From an uncultured Rhodobacter sp. (GTDB lineage: Bacteria; Pseudomonadota; Alphaproteobacteria; Rhodobacterales; Rhodobacteraceae): DNA of 64,000 nt. The notes beneath the pieces were generated by a model. That model was not told where the DNA came from, searched no databases, and was given only the letters and a program-made list of their open reading frames with translations. Location: NCBI GenBank assembly GCA_945952585.1, contig CAMFII010000009.1, positions 153,881 to 217,880 of the forward strand, given 5' to 3'. Shown piece by piece: positions 17,201-25,769 of this stretch. Made by a program: the position numbers and the translations under genes. Each line of letters starts with the position of its first letter. The stretch's first letter is position 1.

Positions 17201-17757
17201 TGATCGAGACCGGACGCGGTTCGGTCGCCGTCGAGGCGCTTTCGCCCGGTGACATGGTCTGGACGCGCGACCACGGCCTGCAACCCCTGCGCTGGATCGG
17301 TGGCAAGACGCTGACCCGGGACCAGCTTGCGGCCCAGCCTGTGCTGGCCCCGGTGCGGATCGCGGCGGGTGCGCTTGGTCGCGGCCAGCCGCTGCGCGAC
17401 ATGCTGGTCTCTCCGCAGCACCGGGTTCTGGTCACCGGAAGCCGGGCGGAGCTTCTCTTCGGGGAAGACGAGCTGCTGGTCGCCGCCATCCACCTTGTCG
17501 GCCAACCCGGCATCACCCGCGTCGAAGGTCGGCCGGTGCGGTACATCCACCTGATGTTCGACCGCCACGAGATCGTGCTGTCCGATGGCCTCTGGACCGA
17601 AAGCTTCCAGCCCGGCGACCGGACCTTGGCAGGCATGGATGCCGACCAGCGGGCCGAGCTTGACGCGCTGTTCCCGGGCATCACAGCGGGCCGGCTTTAC
17701 CCCGCCGCCCGCCGCGCCCTGAAATCGCACGAGGCGCGGGTCCTGTTCGCGGCCTGA
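14251..17757 (+). CDS. RTX-repeat calcium-binding protein with C-terminal Hint domain (2)
   Basis: 1168 residues starting MATLTGTSGNDTLNG, without a Sec signal, as usual for type I secreted RTX proteins. About 930 residues are RTX repeats, interrupted by several TADYSASAAVNVNLTTG type beta segments. A Hint_2 domain starts at ~977 (PCFTPGTMIETGRG, GDMVWTRDHGLQPLRW, SPQHRVL) and ends with [10 protein letters not shown]. The C-terminal end (RALKSHEARVLF) matches that of the preceding protein. Nucleotides 16522-16845 are two identical 162-bp units, so the repeat array was recently enlarged. Likely a surface or matrix protein processed by its Hint domain. Confidence 0.88.
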   Translation: MATLTGTSGNDTLNGTNSADTISGLAGNDSLTANGGNDLVYGGADNDSLYGGSGADTLYGDDSLNSLTGDDYIDGGSSGDVIYGGIGNDTLLGGTGSDALYGGAGTDTADYTGSSGVNVSLVTGLGSGSDAAGDSLYGVENIRGGASGDTLTGDSGANLLDGAAGNDSLTGGAGIDTLLGGDGSDTIFGGDDGDSITGGAGTDSISGDAGNDTIDAGDSNDTVYGGTGEDSIIGGLGNDNIQGNDGNDTIDAGIGTDTVYGGLGTDVVYGGDDADSLGGDDGNDTIYGGAANDTIAGGNDNDSLFGDAGTDSITGDAGNDTIDGGTESDTIYGGEGDDSLIGGAGNDSLYGGNGGDTLNGGAGADRLDAGAGMDYADYSASSSGVTIVINTSATGGDATGDTLSGVDGIIGSAFADNLTGFDDEGTTGTDIYTNVFYGNAGNDTMDGRAGNDILYGGDDNDSIIGNTGNDSVYGDAGNDTLYGDDTAGTATGNDYISGGAGTDVLYGGLGNDTLAGGAGADNLVGGAGTDTADYSASAAVNVNLTTGTGTLNDAAGDTLSGIENLIGGAGADTLTGDTNTNQIVGNAGSDFLYGAGGSDTLYGDDTAGSLTGNDYIDGGTGTDILYGGLGNDTLVGGAAADSLYGGGGSDTADYSASAAVNVSLTTGTGSLNDAAGDVLSGIENLIGGTGIDTLTGDGADNVLVGNAGGDSLYGMDGADTIYGDDTAGTLSGNDSIDAGSGADIVYGGQGGDTLIGGAGADTISGGDGADIAYGGTEADSLTGDAGNDTLYGGDANDIISGGADNDSLFGDAGADTISGGDGADIAYGGTEADSLTGDAGNDTLYGGDANDIISGGADNDSLFGDAGADTISGGGGADAVYGGTEADDITGGAGADALYGGADQDTFHVVSAAEGAGDTIDGGETGTDQDIIDLTGVGPYKINYTSSDRESGSINFLGTNGEVLGTLNFSNIETIIPCFTPGTMIETGRGSVAVEALSPGDMVWTRDHGLQPLRWIGGKTLTRDQLAAQPVLAPVRIAAGALGRGQPLRDMLVSPQHRVLVTGSRAELLFGEDELLVAAIHLVGQPGITRVEGRPVRYIHLMFDRHEIVLSDGLWTESFQPGDRTLAGMDADQRAELDALFPGITAGRLYPAARRALKSHEARVLFAA
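16522..16845 (+). repeat. Perfect 162-bp tandem duplication inside the RTX gene
   Basis: Units 16522-16683 and 16684-16845 are identical base for base and keep the frame (54 codons, six nonapeptides). The next bases repeat the start of the unit for about 20 bp before diverging. Confidence 0.95.
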
Positions 17758-17886
17758 TGAACCCCCGGCGCAACCGGTAAAAAGTCGCCGCTTCGGCGGT
17801 CACCACGCCATGCGGCCTTGCCCCCGCGGCGGGGAGGATTACGGTTCAAGGAAGCGCCGCGCACCTTTCCCCTTTCCCGAACCGAG

Positions 17887-18768
17887 ATGACGATGAAAGA
17901 CCACAACGACTACGTTCCGCCGAAGGTTTGGACCTGGACCGAACCGAACGGCGGAGAATTCGCCAGCATCAACCGACCGGTTGCCGGCGCTACCCATGAG
18001 AAGGTGCTTCCCGTAGGCCGTCACCCGCTCCAACTCTACTCGCGGGGCACTCCCAACGGTGTGAAGGTCACGATCCTGCTCGAGGAGCTACTGGCCCTTG
18101 GCAAGACTGGCGCTGAATATGACGCCTGGATCATCGACATCAACACGGGCGAGCAGTTCGGCAGCGGCTTTGTCGAGGTCAACCCGAACTCGAAGATCCC
18201 GGCGCTGATGGACCATTCGACGACACCGCCGACGCGCGTCTTCGAATCCGGCGCCATCCTGCTGTACCTCGCCGAGAAGTTCGACGCCTTCCTGCCGAAG
18301 GATCATGCCGGCCGCACAGAATGTCTGAACTGGCTGTTCTGGCAGATGGGGGCCGCGCCCTATCTCGGCGGGGGCTTCGGCCATTTCTATGCCTATGCGC
18401 CCACGAAGATCCGCTACGCCATCGATCGCTACGCCATGGAGGTGAAGCGCCAGATGGATGTGCTCGATCGGCAGCTTGCGACGAGGCCGTATATTGCCGG
18501 ACCCGAGTACACCATCGCCGATATCGCCATCTGGTCCTGGTACGGGCAACTGGCCCTTGGCCGTCAATACGACGCGGGCGAGTTCCTCGATGTCGAAAGC
18601 TATGCCCATGTGCAGGACTGGTCAAAGCGCATCGACGCGCGCCCGGCGGTCAGCCGTGGGCGCATGGTCAACCGTGCGACCGGCAATCCGGCCTTCCAGT
18701 TGCGCGAACGCCACGACGCCTCGGATTTCGAGACGCGGACCTGGGACAAGATCGGGCCAAAGGACTGA
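17887..18768 (+). CDS. yghU: Glutathione-dependent disulfide-bond oxidoreductase, YghU-like GST
   Basis: 293 residues from ATG 17887 (a second ATG follows at 17893); an earlier in-frame ATG would add an unrelated Arg/Pro-rich leader. The N-terminal extension with YVPPKVWTW, then the thioredoxin-like domain (QLYSRGTPNGVKVTILLEEL; NPNSKIPAL; FESGAILLYLAEKF) and the helical C-domain (TIADIAIWSWYGQLALG) match the Nu-class YghU/YfcG group, which reduce disulfides using two bound glutathiones. Single gene followed by a GFA-family gene 43 bp on. Confidence 0.92.
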   Translation: MTMKDHNDYVPPKVWTWTEPNGGEFASINRPVAGATHEKVLPVGRHPLQLYSRGTPNGVKVTILLEELLALGKTGAEYDAWIIDINTGEQFGSGFVEVNPNSKIPALMDHSTTPPTRVFESGAILLYLAEKFDAFLPKDHAGRTECLNWLFWQMGAAPYLGGGFGHFYAYAPTKIRYAIDRYAMEVKRQMDVLDRQLATRPYIAGPEYTIADIAIWSWYGQLALGRQYDAGEFLDVESYAHVQDWSKRIDARPAVSRGRMVNRATGNPAFQLRERHDASDFETRTWDKIGPKD

Positions 18769-18811
18769 GACCGTCTAGGCCCGGAACTTTCAAAACAAAA
18801 AGGAGGAACAC

Positions 18812-19162
18812 TTGGCTTTTGACGGAAGCTGCCATTGCGGCGCGGTGACCTTCACCGTCGATGCGGCGATGCCGGAAACGGCCATCTCCTGCAACTGCTC
18901 GATCTGCCGCCGGAAGGGAAGCCTGCTCAGCTTCTTTCCGGCCTCGGTCTTCACCCTGAAAAGCGGAGAAGACCAGCTGAAGGGCTATACCTTCCATACC
19001 CACAGGATCGAACACCTGTTCTGCACGGAATGTGGGATGCATCCCTTCGCCAAGGCGACCGGGCCCGACGGGGTCGATACCCGCGCGATCAACATGCGCT
19101 GCGTACCGGATTGCGATCTGGAGGCGCTGACGGTGCACAACTATGACGGGGCGAGCAAGTAA
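18812..19162 (+). CDS. GFA family protein (glutathione-dependent formaldehyde-activating-like)
   Basis: 116 residues, starting with TTG at 18812 behind a strong AGGAGGAA. The cysteine pattern CHCGAV, CNCSICRRKG and CTECGM gives the zinc-binding GFA fold. The family name comes from Gfa of Paracoccus, whose role in formaldehyde-glutathione chemistry is disputed, so the substrate is left open. Placed after a glutathione-dependent enzyme. Confidence 0.9.
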   Translation: MAFDGSCHCGAVTFTVDAAMPETAISCNCSICRRKGSLLSFFPASVFTLKSGEDQLKGYTFHTHRIEHLFCTECGMHPFAKATGPDGVDTRAINMRCVPDCDLEALTVHNYDGASK

Positions 19163-19197
19163 AGCTGCAGGAAGGAGGGCCAGGGAACGATGGTTGC

Positions 19198-19368
19198 CCG
19201 GCCCTTCGCTTGCACTCAGGTCATTCGAACCTGAAGACGTCCACTGGAGCGTCTTAGCCCTCGGCCGAGGGCCGGTACTCTCCCGGCCCTTCGCTTGCGC
19301 TCAGGGCGTTCGGACCTGAAAACGCTCCACTGGAGCGTTTTCGCCCTCGGCCAGAGGCCGAGGGCCGG
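19198..19368. repeat. Two diverged tandem copies of a hairpin-bearing intergenic unit
   Basis: The stretch CCGGCCCTTCGCTTGCnCTCAGG...GCCCTCGGCC...GAGGGCCGG occurs at 19198-19275 and again at 19282-19368. Each copy contains a CCACTGGAGCG palindrome. They lie between two convergent genes. Confidence 0.75.
19319..19341. terminator. Bidirectional terminator between GFA and DMGDH-like genes
   Basis: Perfect 11-bp palindrome AAAACGCTCCA-C-TGGAGCGTTTT, giving a stem with T-rich 3' end on either strand. The first repeat copy has a weaker version with a one-base bulge (about 19233-19254). Confidence 0.7.
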
Positions 19369-19371
19369 TCC

Positions 19372-21798
19372 TTACCCCCGCATCCGCGCGCCGTCGGCGT
19401 CGAACAGGGGCTGGTCCACGACGACGGCCGGACGGCGTTCGCCCAGGATCTCGATCTCGCACTTGGTGCCGGCCACGGCGCGGTCAGCGGGCAGGAAGCC
19501 CATCGCGACCGATTTGCCGGTGAAATGCGAGAAGCCGCCCGAAGTGCAGAAGCCCACCACCGCGCCGTCAAGCCAGATCGGCTCCCACGCCACGACATCG
19601 GCATCCGTCGCATCGACGATGAAGCAGCAGAGCTTGCGCTTCGGTCCGGCGGCCTTCTCGGCCGTCGCGGCGGCCTTGCCGATCCAGTCGGCTTCCTTGT
19701 TCCAGCGGATGAAGCGGTCGAGGCCGGTTTCCGCCGGAGTGTAGTCGGGCGAGAACTCGCGGCCCCAGCTGCCGAACCACTTGTCGAGGCGCAGCGACAT
19801 CATCGCCCGCATCCCGAAGGGTCGGATGCCTAGGTCCTGGCCAGCATTCCACAGCGTATGCCACAGGTGGCGCTGGCTCATGTGGTCGGTGAAGATCTCG
19901 TAGCCGAGATCGGCGGTGTAGCTCACGCGCTGGACGATGCAGTTGGCCATGCCGACCGTCATCTTCCGCACATCCATGAACTTGAACGCCTCGCCCGACA
20001 CATCCGAACGGGTCACGCGGGACAGAAGCTCGCGTGCTTTCGGTCCGGCGATCTGGAAGCCGGTACGGGTATCCGAGATGTTCTCGACACGCACATCGGG
20101 GTCCATGTTCTGCTCGAACCAGCGCGAATGCCAGCCCTGCGCGCCATAGCTCGCGGTCAGCTGGAATTCGGTTTCTGACAGGCAGGAGACGGTGAAGTCG
20201 CCGAAGATCTTGCCGGAATGGGCGAGCATCGGCGTCAGGCTCAGGCGGCCCGGCTTGGGGATCGAGCCGGCCATGATCCGGTCGAGCCAGGCGCGGGCGC
20301 CCTTGCCGGTGACGCGGTACTTGCCGAAGTTCTGCACCTCGTTGATGCCGACGCCATTGCGGACGGCGAGCACTTCCTGCTTCGTCGCCTCCCAGGCGTT
20401 CGAGCGCTTGAAGGTTGGGGTTTCATAGCGGGGCTCTCCGGGCAGGGCGTAGTAGTTCGCCACCTCGAGCCCGTATTGGGCGCCCCAGACGGCGTTCATG
20501 TCGTCGAAGATGTCGTACATCGCCGTCGTGCGGAACGGGCGCGCTGCAGGGCGTTCCTCGTTCGGATAGCTGACCGAGAAGCGCATCTGGTAGTTCTCGA
20601 TCACCTTCGGCACGGTGTAGCCCGGCGAAGTCCAGTTGCCGAAGCGCGCCACGTCGAAGCCGCGCGGGTCGCGCTCGACCTCGCCCTCGATCATCCACTG
20701 GGCAAGGGCCAGGCCCATGCCGCCGCCCTGGCTGAAGCCCGCCATGACGGCGCAGGCCGACCAGTAGTTGCGCAGGCCCGGCACCGGTCCGATCAGCGGG
20801 TTGCCGTCGGGGGCGAAGGTGAAGGGCCCGTGGATCACGCGCTTGACGCCCGTGCGCTCCAGCACCGGGAAGCGGCGATAGGCGAAGTTGACGGAGTCCT
20901 CGATCTTGTCGAACTGCTCGTTCAGCAGCTCGTGGCCGAAATCCCACGGCGTCCGGTCGACCGACCACGGCTCGCAAGGCTTTTCATAGAAGCCGATGCA
21001 GAGGCCGCGGCCTTCCTGCCGGAGGTAGCTTTCGCCGCCCGGATCCATCACATGCGGGAATTCCTTGCCGCGCTTGAGGATCTCCATGATCTCGGGGATG
21101 TCGTCGGTGACGAGGTACTGGTGCGCCATCGGCAGGAGCGGCAGGTAGATACCCGCCATTGCACCGATCTCGCGCGCCCAGAGGCCGCCCGCGTTCACCA
21201 CATGCTCGGCGATGATCGTGCCCTTTTCGGTCACGACCTCCCACGAGCCATCGGGGCGGGGATTGGTTTCCAGCACACGGTTGTGCAGAACGATCTCGGC
21301 CCCGCCCAGACGCGCGGCCTTGGCATAGGCGTGGGTGGTGCCCGAGGGGTCGAGATGGCCGTCGAGCGGGTCGTAGAGGCCGCCGATGATGCCGTCGAGG
21401 TTGACCATGCCGTCGGTCAGCTTCGAGATTTCCTCGGGCGTGACGATCTCGGTGTCGAGGCCCATGTAGCGGTGCTTTGCGCGTTCGGCCTTGAGCATCT
21501 CGAACCGCGCCATGTTGTCGGCCAGCGTCACGCCGCCGACATGGTGCAACCCGCAGGACATGCCGGTGATCGCCTCGAGTTCTTTGTAGAGCCGGATCGT
21601 GTAGCCCTGCAGCGCCGCCATGTTGGTGTCGCCGTTGATCGTGTGGAACCCGCCCGCGGCGTGCCAGGTGGAGCCCGATGTCAGCTCCGACCTTTCGACC
21701 AGCATCACGTCTTTCCAGCCAAGCTTGGTGAGGTGGTAGAGCACCGAGCAGCCGACGACGCCGCCGCCAATCACGAGCACGCGGGTATGGGTCTTCAT
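19372..21798 (-). CDS. FAD-dependent dimethylglycine dehydrogenase-like oxidoreductase (DAO + GcvT)
   Basis: 808 residues from ATG 21798. Residues ~5-390 form a DAO-type FAD domain with the dinucleotide motif VIGGGVVGCSVLYHL and the covalent-FAD neighbourhood SGSTWHAAGG. A FAO_M linker follows, then a GcvT-like aminomethyltransferase domain (~430-800) with GMRAMMSLRLDKWFGSWGRE. This fusion is typical of dimethylglycine/sarcosine dehydrogenases, which oxidise N-methyl groups and hand formaldehyde to tetrahydrofolate. The exact N-methyl substrate cannot be read from sequence. It fits metabolism of methylated amines together with the MttB-like gene at 55794. Confidence 0.88.
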   Translation of the reverse strand: MKTHTRVLVIGGGVVGCSVLYHLTKLGWKDVMLVERSELTSGSTWHAAGGFHTINGDTNMAALQGYTIRLYKELEAITGMSCGLHHVGGVTLADNMARFEMLKAERAKHRYMGLDTEIVTPEEISKLTDGMVNLDGIIGGLYDPLDGHLDPSGTTHAYAKAARLGGAEIVLHNRVLETNPRPDGSWEVVTEKGTIIAEHVVNAGGLWAREIGAMAGIYLPLLPMAHQYLVTDDIPEIMEILKRGKEFPHVMDPGGESYLRQEGRGLCIGFYEKPCEPWSVDRTPWDFGHELLNEQFDKIEDSVNFAYRRFPVLERTGVKRVIHGPFTFAPDGNPLIGPVPGLRNYWSACAVMAGFSQGGGMGLALAQWMIEGEVERDPRGFDVARFGNWTSPGYTVPKVIENYQMRFSVSYPNEERPAARPFRTTAMYDIFDDMNAVWGAQYGLEVANYYALPGEPRYETPTFKRSNAWEATKQEVLAVRNGVGINEVQNFGKYRVTGKGARAWLDRIMAGSIPKPGRLSLTPMLAHSGKIFGDFTVSCLSETEFQLTASYGAQGWHSRWFEQNMDPDVRVENISDTRTGFQIAGPKARELLSRVTRSDVSGEAFKFMDVRKMTVGMANCIVQRVSYTADLGYEIFTDHMSQRHLWHTLWNAGQDLGIRPFGMRAMMSLRLDKWFGSWGREFSPDYTPAETGLDRFIRWNKEADWIGKAAATAEKAAGPKRKLCCFIVDATDADVVAWEPIWLDGAVVGFCTSGGFSHFTGKSVAMGFLPADRAVAGTKCEIEILGERRPAVVVDQPLFDADGARMRG

Positions 21799-22029
21799 CC
21801 TGATCTCCCTGGTCCTGTGGACGATCCTGCCTGTCACGGGTGGCTAAATCCGACCTGTGGCGGCTGTTTTCCGCATGAATACATCTGTCGCGGCCCCCGT
21901 TCATCCCGTCCGCGACAGAATGCGTCGCTTTTGGGTATCGACTGGCAAGAGTTCGCGAGGCTCGCCGATCGCCTGTGGACTTCCTGCCAAAAACGGTATG
22001 TGTGGCGGCAGATGGCAAGGAAGCTCGGC

Positions 22030-23580
22030 ATGAGGCTTTGGATCGGCGCAGTGCTCGCGGCTTTCGCCGCAGTTCTGGTGTTGCAGGTGCTGCTGCGTCC
22101 GTTGCTGCCCATCGACGAGACGCGCTATCTCGCCGTCGCCTGGGAAATGCACCTGACAGGCGACATCTTCCACCTGACGCGCAACTTCGACTCCTATAGC
22201 CACAAGCCGCCGTTGCTGTTCTGGCTCATCAATCTGGTCTGGCTGGCAACCGGCGTGTCCGAGACCGCGGCCCGGCTGGTCGGCCCGGTCTTCGCCGTGG
22301 CCTCGCTGGCGCTGACGGGTCATCTGGCGCGCCGCCTCTGGCCGCAGGACGAGGGGATTTCGCTGCGGGCGATGGTCATCCTCGCCGGTTTCACCTTGTT
22401 TGCCCTTTATGGGGGCGCGGTGATGTTCGACGCGCTGCTGACGGTCTTCGTTCTGATAGGTGTGCTGATCCTGTGGCGCATCGGGCAGGGCGCGCAGGGC
22501 TGGGGGAGCTGGCTGTGGTTCGGGGTGGTGCTGGCGCTCGGCACGCTGGCCAAGGGGCCGGTGGTCTTCCTGCATCTCGTTCCCGCGCTGGTGACGATGC
22601 CGCTCTGGGCAAGCGAACCGCCAGACTGGCGGCAGATCGGGCGGGGCAGCGCGGCGGCGCTGGCGGTCGGGCTGGCGATCGTCCTTGTCTGGCTGGTGCC
22701 CGCGCTGGTCGGGGGCGATGCCGCCTTCCGCAAGGAGTTGCTGGTGACGCAATCCGTCGCGCGCGTCAGCGGAGATCTTGGGCACGGACGGCCGATCTGG
22801 TTCCTGATCGCGCTTCTACCGGCGATCCTGTTCCCCTGGGGCTGGTCGTGGCGGTTGTGGCAAGGCGTGCCTGCTGCGATTAGGGGCGACGGGGCAGGGC
22901 GGATGGTCGCGATCTGGGCCGGGTCGGCTCTGGTCCTGTTCTCGCTCGTCGGTGGGAAGCAGATGCATTACCTGCTGCCCGAACTGCCAGCCATGGCGCT
23001 GATCTTCGCCCGGGCGGCGGTCGTTCCGGATCGGCGCGGCGGATCGCTTGCCTTCCTTCCGCCCATCCTGATTGCGGTCGCCCTTGCACTGGCGGCGGCC
23101 GGACTGATCCGGGACCGGAACCTGGCCGATCTATCACCGATCTGGGGTGTGGCATTGGCGGCTTTCCTCTGCCTCGTCCTTTCCTTCGCGAGCCTTCGGC
23201 TTCCGCTCTTGCGCGGTCATCTTGTTCTCGGCCTTGGCCTTGCCCTGACCCTGCATCTTTTGGCGGCGCTGACGGTCGCCGGTCGTAGTCAGGATACCGC
23301 GCCGATTGCACAGGCGCTCGCCGCGCGCCAGTCGGACGGCACCGCATTCTACGGCATGCCCTACAACGCAGAGTTCAACTTCGCTGGCCGTCTCACCACC
23401 CCGGTCGCAGTTCCCTTTGAGCCGCAGGCGCTTCTGGACTGGGCAGCAACCCATCCCGCCGGCCTTGTCATCGGCCCGGTTGCACGGACCGGGATCACCG
23501 TTCCGCCAGAGATGACCTGGCGCTTCCGGGGCATGGAATTCGGTGGCTGGTCGGGCGCCAGCCTGGCCAACGGGCCCTGA
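22030..23580 (+). CDS. ArnT-like glycosyltransferase family 39 membrane protein
   Basis: 516 residues from ATG 22030, which has AGGAAG 6 nt upstream; an in-frame ATG at 22012 is an alternative. About 11-12 hydrophobic segments. The first loop carries LLPIDETRYLAVAWEM and FDSYSHKPPLLFW, the acidic and HKPPL motifs of ArnT/PMT-type enzymes that use polyprenyl-phosphate sugars. Such enzymes modify lipid A, LPS or proteins on the periplasmic face. The acceptor is unknown. Divergent from the DMGDH-like gene. Confidence 0.85.
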   Translation: MRLWIGAVLAAFAAVLVLQVLLRPLLPIDETRYLAVAWEMHLTGDIFHLTRNFDSYSHKPPLLFWLINLVWLATGVSETAARLVGPVFAVASLALTGHLARRLWPQDEGISLRAMVILAGFTLFALYGGAVMFDALLTVFVLIGVLILWRIGQGAQGWGSWLWFGVVLALGTLAKGPVVFLHLVPALVTMPLWASEPPDWRQIGRGSAAALAVGLAIVLVWLVPALVGGDAAFRKELLVTQSVARVSGDLGHGRPIWFLIALLPAILFPWGWSWRLWQGVPAAIRGDGAGRMVAIWAGSALVLFSLVGGKQMHYLLPELPAMALIFARAAVVPDRRGGSLAFLPPILIAVALALAAAGLIRDRNLADLSPIWGVALAAFLCLVLSFASLRLPLLRGHLVLGLGLALTLHLLAALTVAGRSQDTAPIAQALAARQSDGTAFYGMPYNAEFNFAGRLTTPVAVPFEPQALLDWAATHPAGLVIGPVARTGITVPPEMTWRFRGMEFGGWSGASLANGP

Positions 23581-23628
23581 CCGGCTCCGGGCCTTGACCA
23601 AAGGGGGGCCATAGGCCAAACCCGCGCC

Positions 23629-24684
23629 ATGCTGCCGCAGGACACTCTCGACCAGATCACCCGCCGCTTCGAGTTCCTCGAGGCAAAGCTGGCGCAGGGT
23701 GCCGCCCCGGCCGAAATCGCGACGCTCAGCCGCGAGTATTCCGAGCTGAAACCGGTCGTGGCCGAGATCCTCGCCTACCGGACCGCGAAAACCGACCTGT
23801 CGGAGGCCGAGGCGATGCTCGCAGACCCCGAAATGAAGGCCCTGGCCGAGGAGGAAATCCCGCGCCTCAAGGCCCGCATCCCCGAGATGGAGCAGGCGCT
23901 GCGCCTCGCCCTCCTGCCCAAGGACGCCGCCGATGCCCGCCCGGCCATCCTCGAGATCCGCCCCGGCACCGGCGGCGAGGAAGCGGCACTTTTCGCCGCC
24001 GACCTCTTACGCATGTATCAGCGCTATGCCGAAGGGCAGGGATGGCGGTTCGAGATCCTCTCCGAGCAGGAAAGCGACCTCGGCGGCATCCGCGAGGTCA
24101 CGGCCCATGTGCAGGGCGAGGGCGTCTTTGCCCGGCTGAAATACGAATCTGGCGTCCACCGCGTGCAGCGCGTCCCGGAGACCGAAGCCGGAGGTCGCAT
24201 CCACACATCGGCCGCAACCGTCGCCGTGCTGCCCGAAGCGGAGGAGGTCGACATCGACATCCCCGCCTCGGACATCCGCATCGACACGATGCGGTCTTCC
24301 GGCGCCGGTGGACAGCATGTGAACACCACCGACTCCGCCGTGCGGATCACCCACCTGCCGACCGGGATCGTCGTGACCTCGTCGCAGAAGTCACAGCACC
24401 AGAACCGGGCGGTCGCGATGCAGGTGCTCCGTGCCCGCCTCTACGAGATGGAGCGCGACCGGCTGGCCAATGAACGCGCCGCCGACCGCAAGTCGCAGGT
24501 GGGCTCTGGCGACCGCAGCGAACGCATCCGGACCTACAACTTCCCGCAAGGGCGGATGACCGACCACCGCATCAACCTGACGCTCTACGCCCTGCCGCAG
24601 ATCATGGCGGGCGACCTGACCGAGGTCATCGACGCGCTGACCGCCCATGACCAGGCGGCCAAGCTCGCCGAGATGGAGCAATGA
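23629..24684 (+). CDS. prfA: Peptide chain release factor 1
   Basis: 351 residues, full family length. The GGQ motif in [18 protein letters not shown] (~225) is the peptidyl-tRNA hydrolysis site that PrmC methylates. The [15 protein letters not shown] segment occupies the PxT-like stop-codon recognition region of RF1 (here PET). It would read UAA and UAG. Its stop overlaps prmC by 4 bp, the common arrangement of substrate and modifier. Confidence 0.97.
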   Translation: MLPQDTLDQITRRFEFLEAKLAQGAAPAEIATLSREYSELKPVVAEILAYRTAKTDLSEAEAMLADPEMKALAEEEIPRLKARIPEMEQALRLALLPKDAADARPAILEIRPGTGGEEAALFAADLLRMYQRYAEGQGWRFEILSEQESDLGGIREVTAHVQGEGVFARLKYESGVHRVQRVPETEAGGRIHTSAATVAVLPEAEEVDIDIPASDIRIDTMRSSGAGGQHVNTTDSAVRITHLPTGIVVTSSQKSQHQNRAVAMQVLRARLYEMERDRLANERAADRKSQVGSGDRSERIRTYNFPQGRMTDHRINLTLYALPQIMAGDLTEVIDALTAHDQAAKLAEMEQ

Positions 24685-25511
24685 CCGGAACCGAGGCGCT
24701 GCGCGCCGCGATCCCGCGGCTTCAGACGGCCGGGGTTCAGGATGCCCCCCGCGACGCGCGCCTTCTGCTGGCCCATGCGATGGCGATCGCACCCGACCGT
24801 CTGACGCTGCACCTGTCCGACCCGCTGGCACCCGAGGCAGCAGCGCGGTTCGAGGCTGCACTGGCCGAGCGGATTTCCCGGCGCCCGGTCAGCCAGATCA
24901 TCGGCCAGCGCCTGTTCTGGGGCCGATCCTTCCGCGTGACCTCGGACACGCTCGACCCGCGCCCTGAAACCGAAACGCTGGTCGCCGCGGCGCTGGAGGA
25001 ACCCTTTGCCCGCGTGCTCGACCTGGGCACTGGCACCGGCGCGATCCTGCTGTCGCTCCTCGCCGACCAGCCGCAGGCGACCGGGCTGGCCGTGGATTTG
25101 TCGCCCGCCGCGCTTCAGGTGGCGCGGCAGAACGCCGGAACCCTCGGCCTCGCGGACCGCGCCGAGTTCCGGCTGTCCGACTGGTTCACCGGCATCGAAG
25201 GCCGCTTCGACCTGATCGTGTCCAACCCACCCTATATCGCCGCCGCCGAAATGGCCGAACTTTCGCCCGAGGTTCGGGACTGGGAACCGCGTCTGGCGCT
25301 GACGCCGGGCGGAGACGGCCTCGACGCCTATCGCGCCATCTCCGCCGGCGCCCCGGCCCATCTGGAACCGGGCGGGCGGCTGATGGTCGAGATCGGCCCG
25401 ACCCAGGGAGAGGCGGTTGCGGACTTCTTCCGCAGGGCGGGACTGGCGGACGTGCAAATCCTGCTGGATCTCGATGGCCGACCCCGAGTCGTCGCCGGTC
25501 GCCTTGCCTGA
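24681..25511 (+). CDS. prmC: Release factor glutamine N5-methyltransferase
   Basis: 276 residues. An N-terminal helical domain (~1-80) precedes an SAM-binding Rossmann domain with [16 protein letters not shown] and the catalytic NPPY motif (SNPPYIAA, ~182). It methylates the Gln of the release factor GGQ motif. Start ATG overlaps the prfA stop (ATGA), so the two are translationally coupled. Confidence 0.96.
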   Translation: MTGTEALRAAIPRLQTAGVQDAPRDARLLLAHAMAIAPDRLTLHLSDPLAPEAAARFEAALAERISRRPVSQIIGQRLFWGRSFRVTSDTLDPRPETETLVAAALEEPFARVLDLGTGTGAILLSLLADQPQATGLAVDLSPAALQVARQNAGTLGLADRAEFRLSDWFTGIEGRFDLIVSNPPYIAAAEMAELSPEVRDWEPRLALTPGGDGLDAYRAISAGAPAHLEPGGRLMVEIGPTQGEAVADFFRRAGLADVQILLDLDGRPRVVAGRLA

Positions 25512-25769
25512 CGGCAATTGCAGGGAATCGGCCACAATTCCCGGAAAAATTGCCGGAAACCCCGGGGAGAAAGCCGATTTCCCCTTGTGCCGCCCCCCTC
25601 CACATGCTTATCCCATCGCAAGGGATGTGACTGCGCCTGACAACGGGCAAGCGGAACATGTCTCCCTCGCTAGCCGAACAACTCGTCCACGGGGCTCCGC
25701 ATCGGGGGTGAGGCGCGCTACAGGCGCAGGCTATCGGGAAAGGCCACGCTGGCTGGAACAACGGATAAC

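Noticed and set aside
15928..17730. 600-codon minus-strand open frame opposite the RTX-Hint gene
   Set aside because: Antisense shadow of the GGxGxDxL repeats in high-GC DNA; its product is repetitive without a domain.
20218..22029. 5' extension of the ArnT-like frame
   Set aside because: It runs antisense through the DMGDH-like gene; the conserved protein begins at 22030 (or 22012), where a ribosome site appears.
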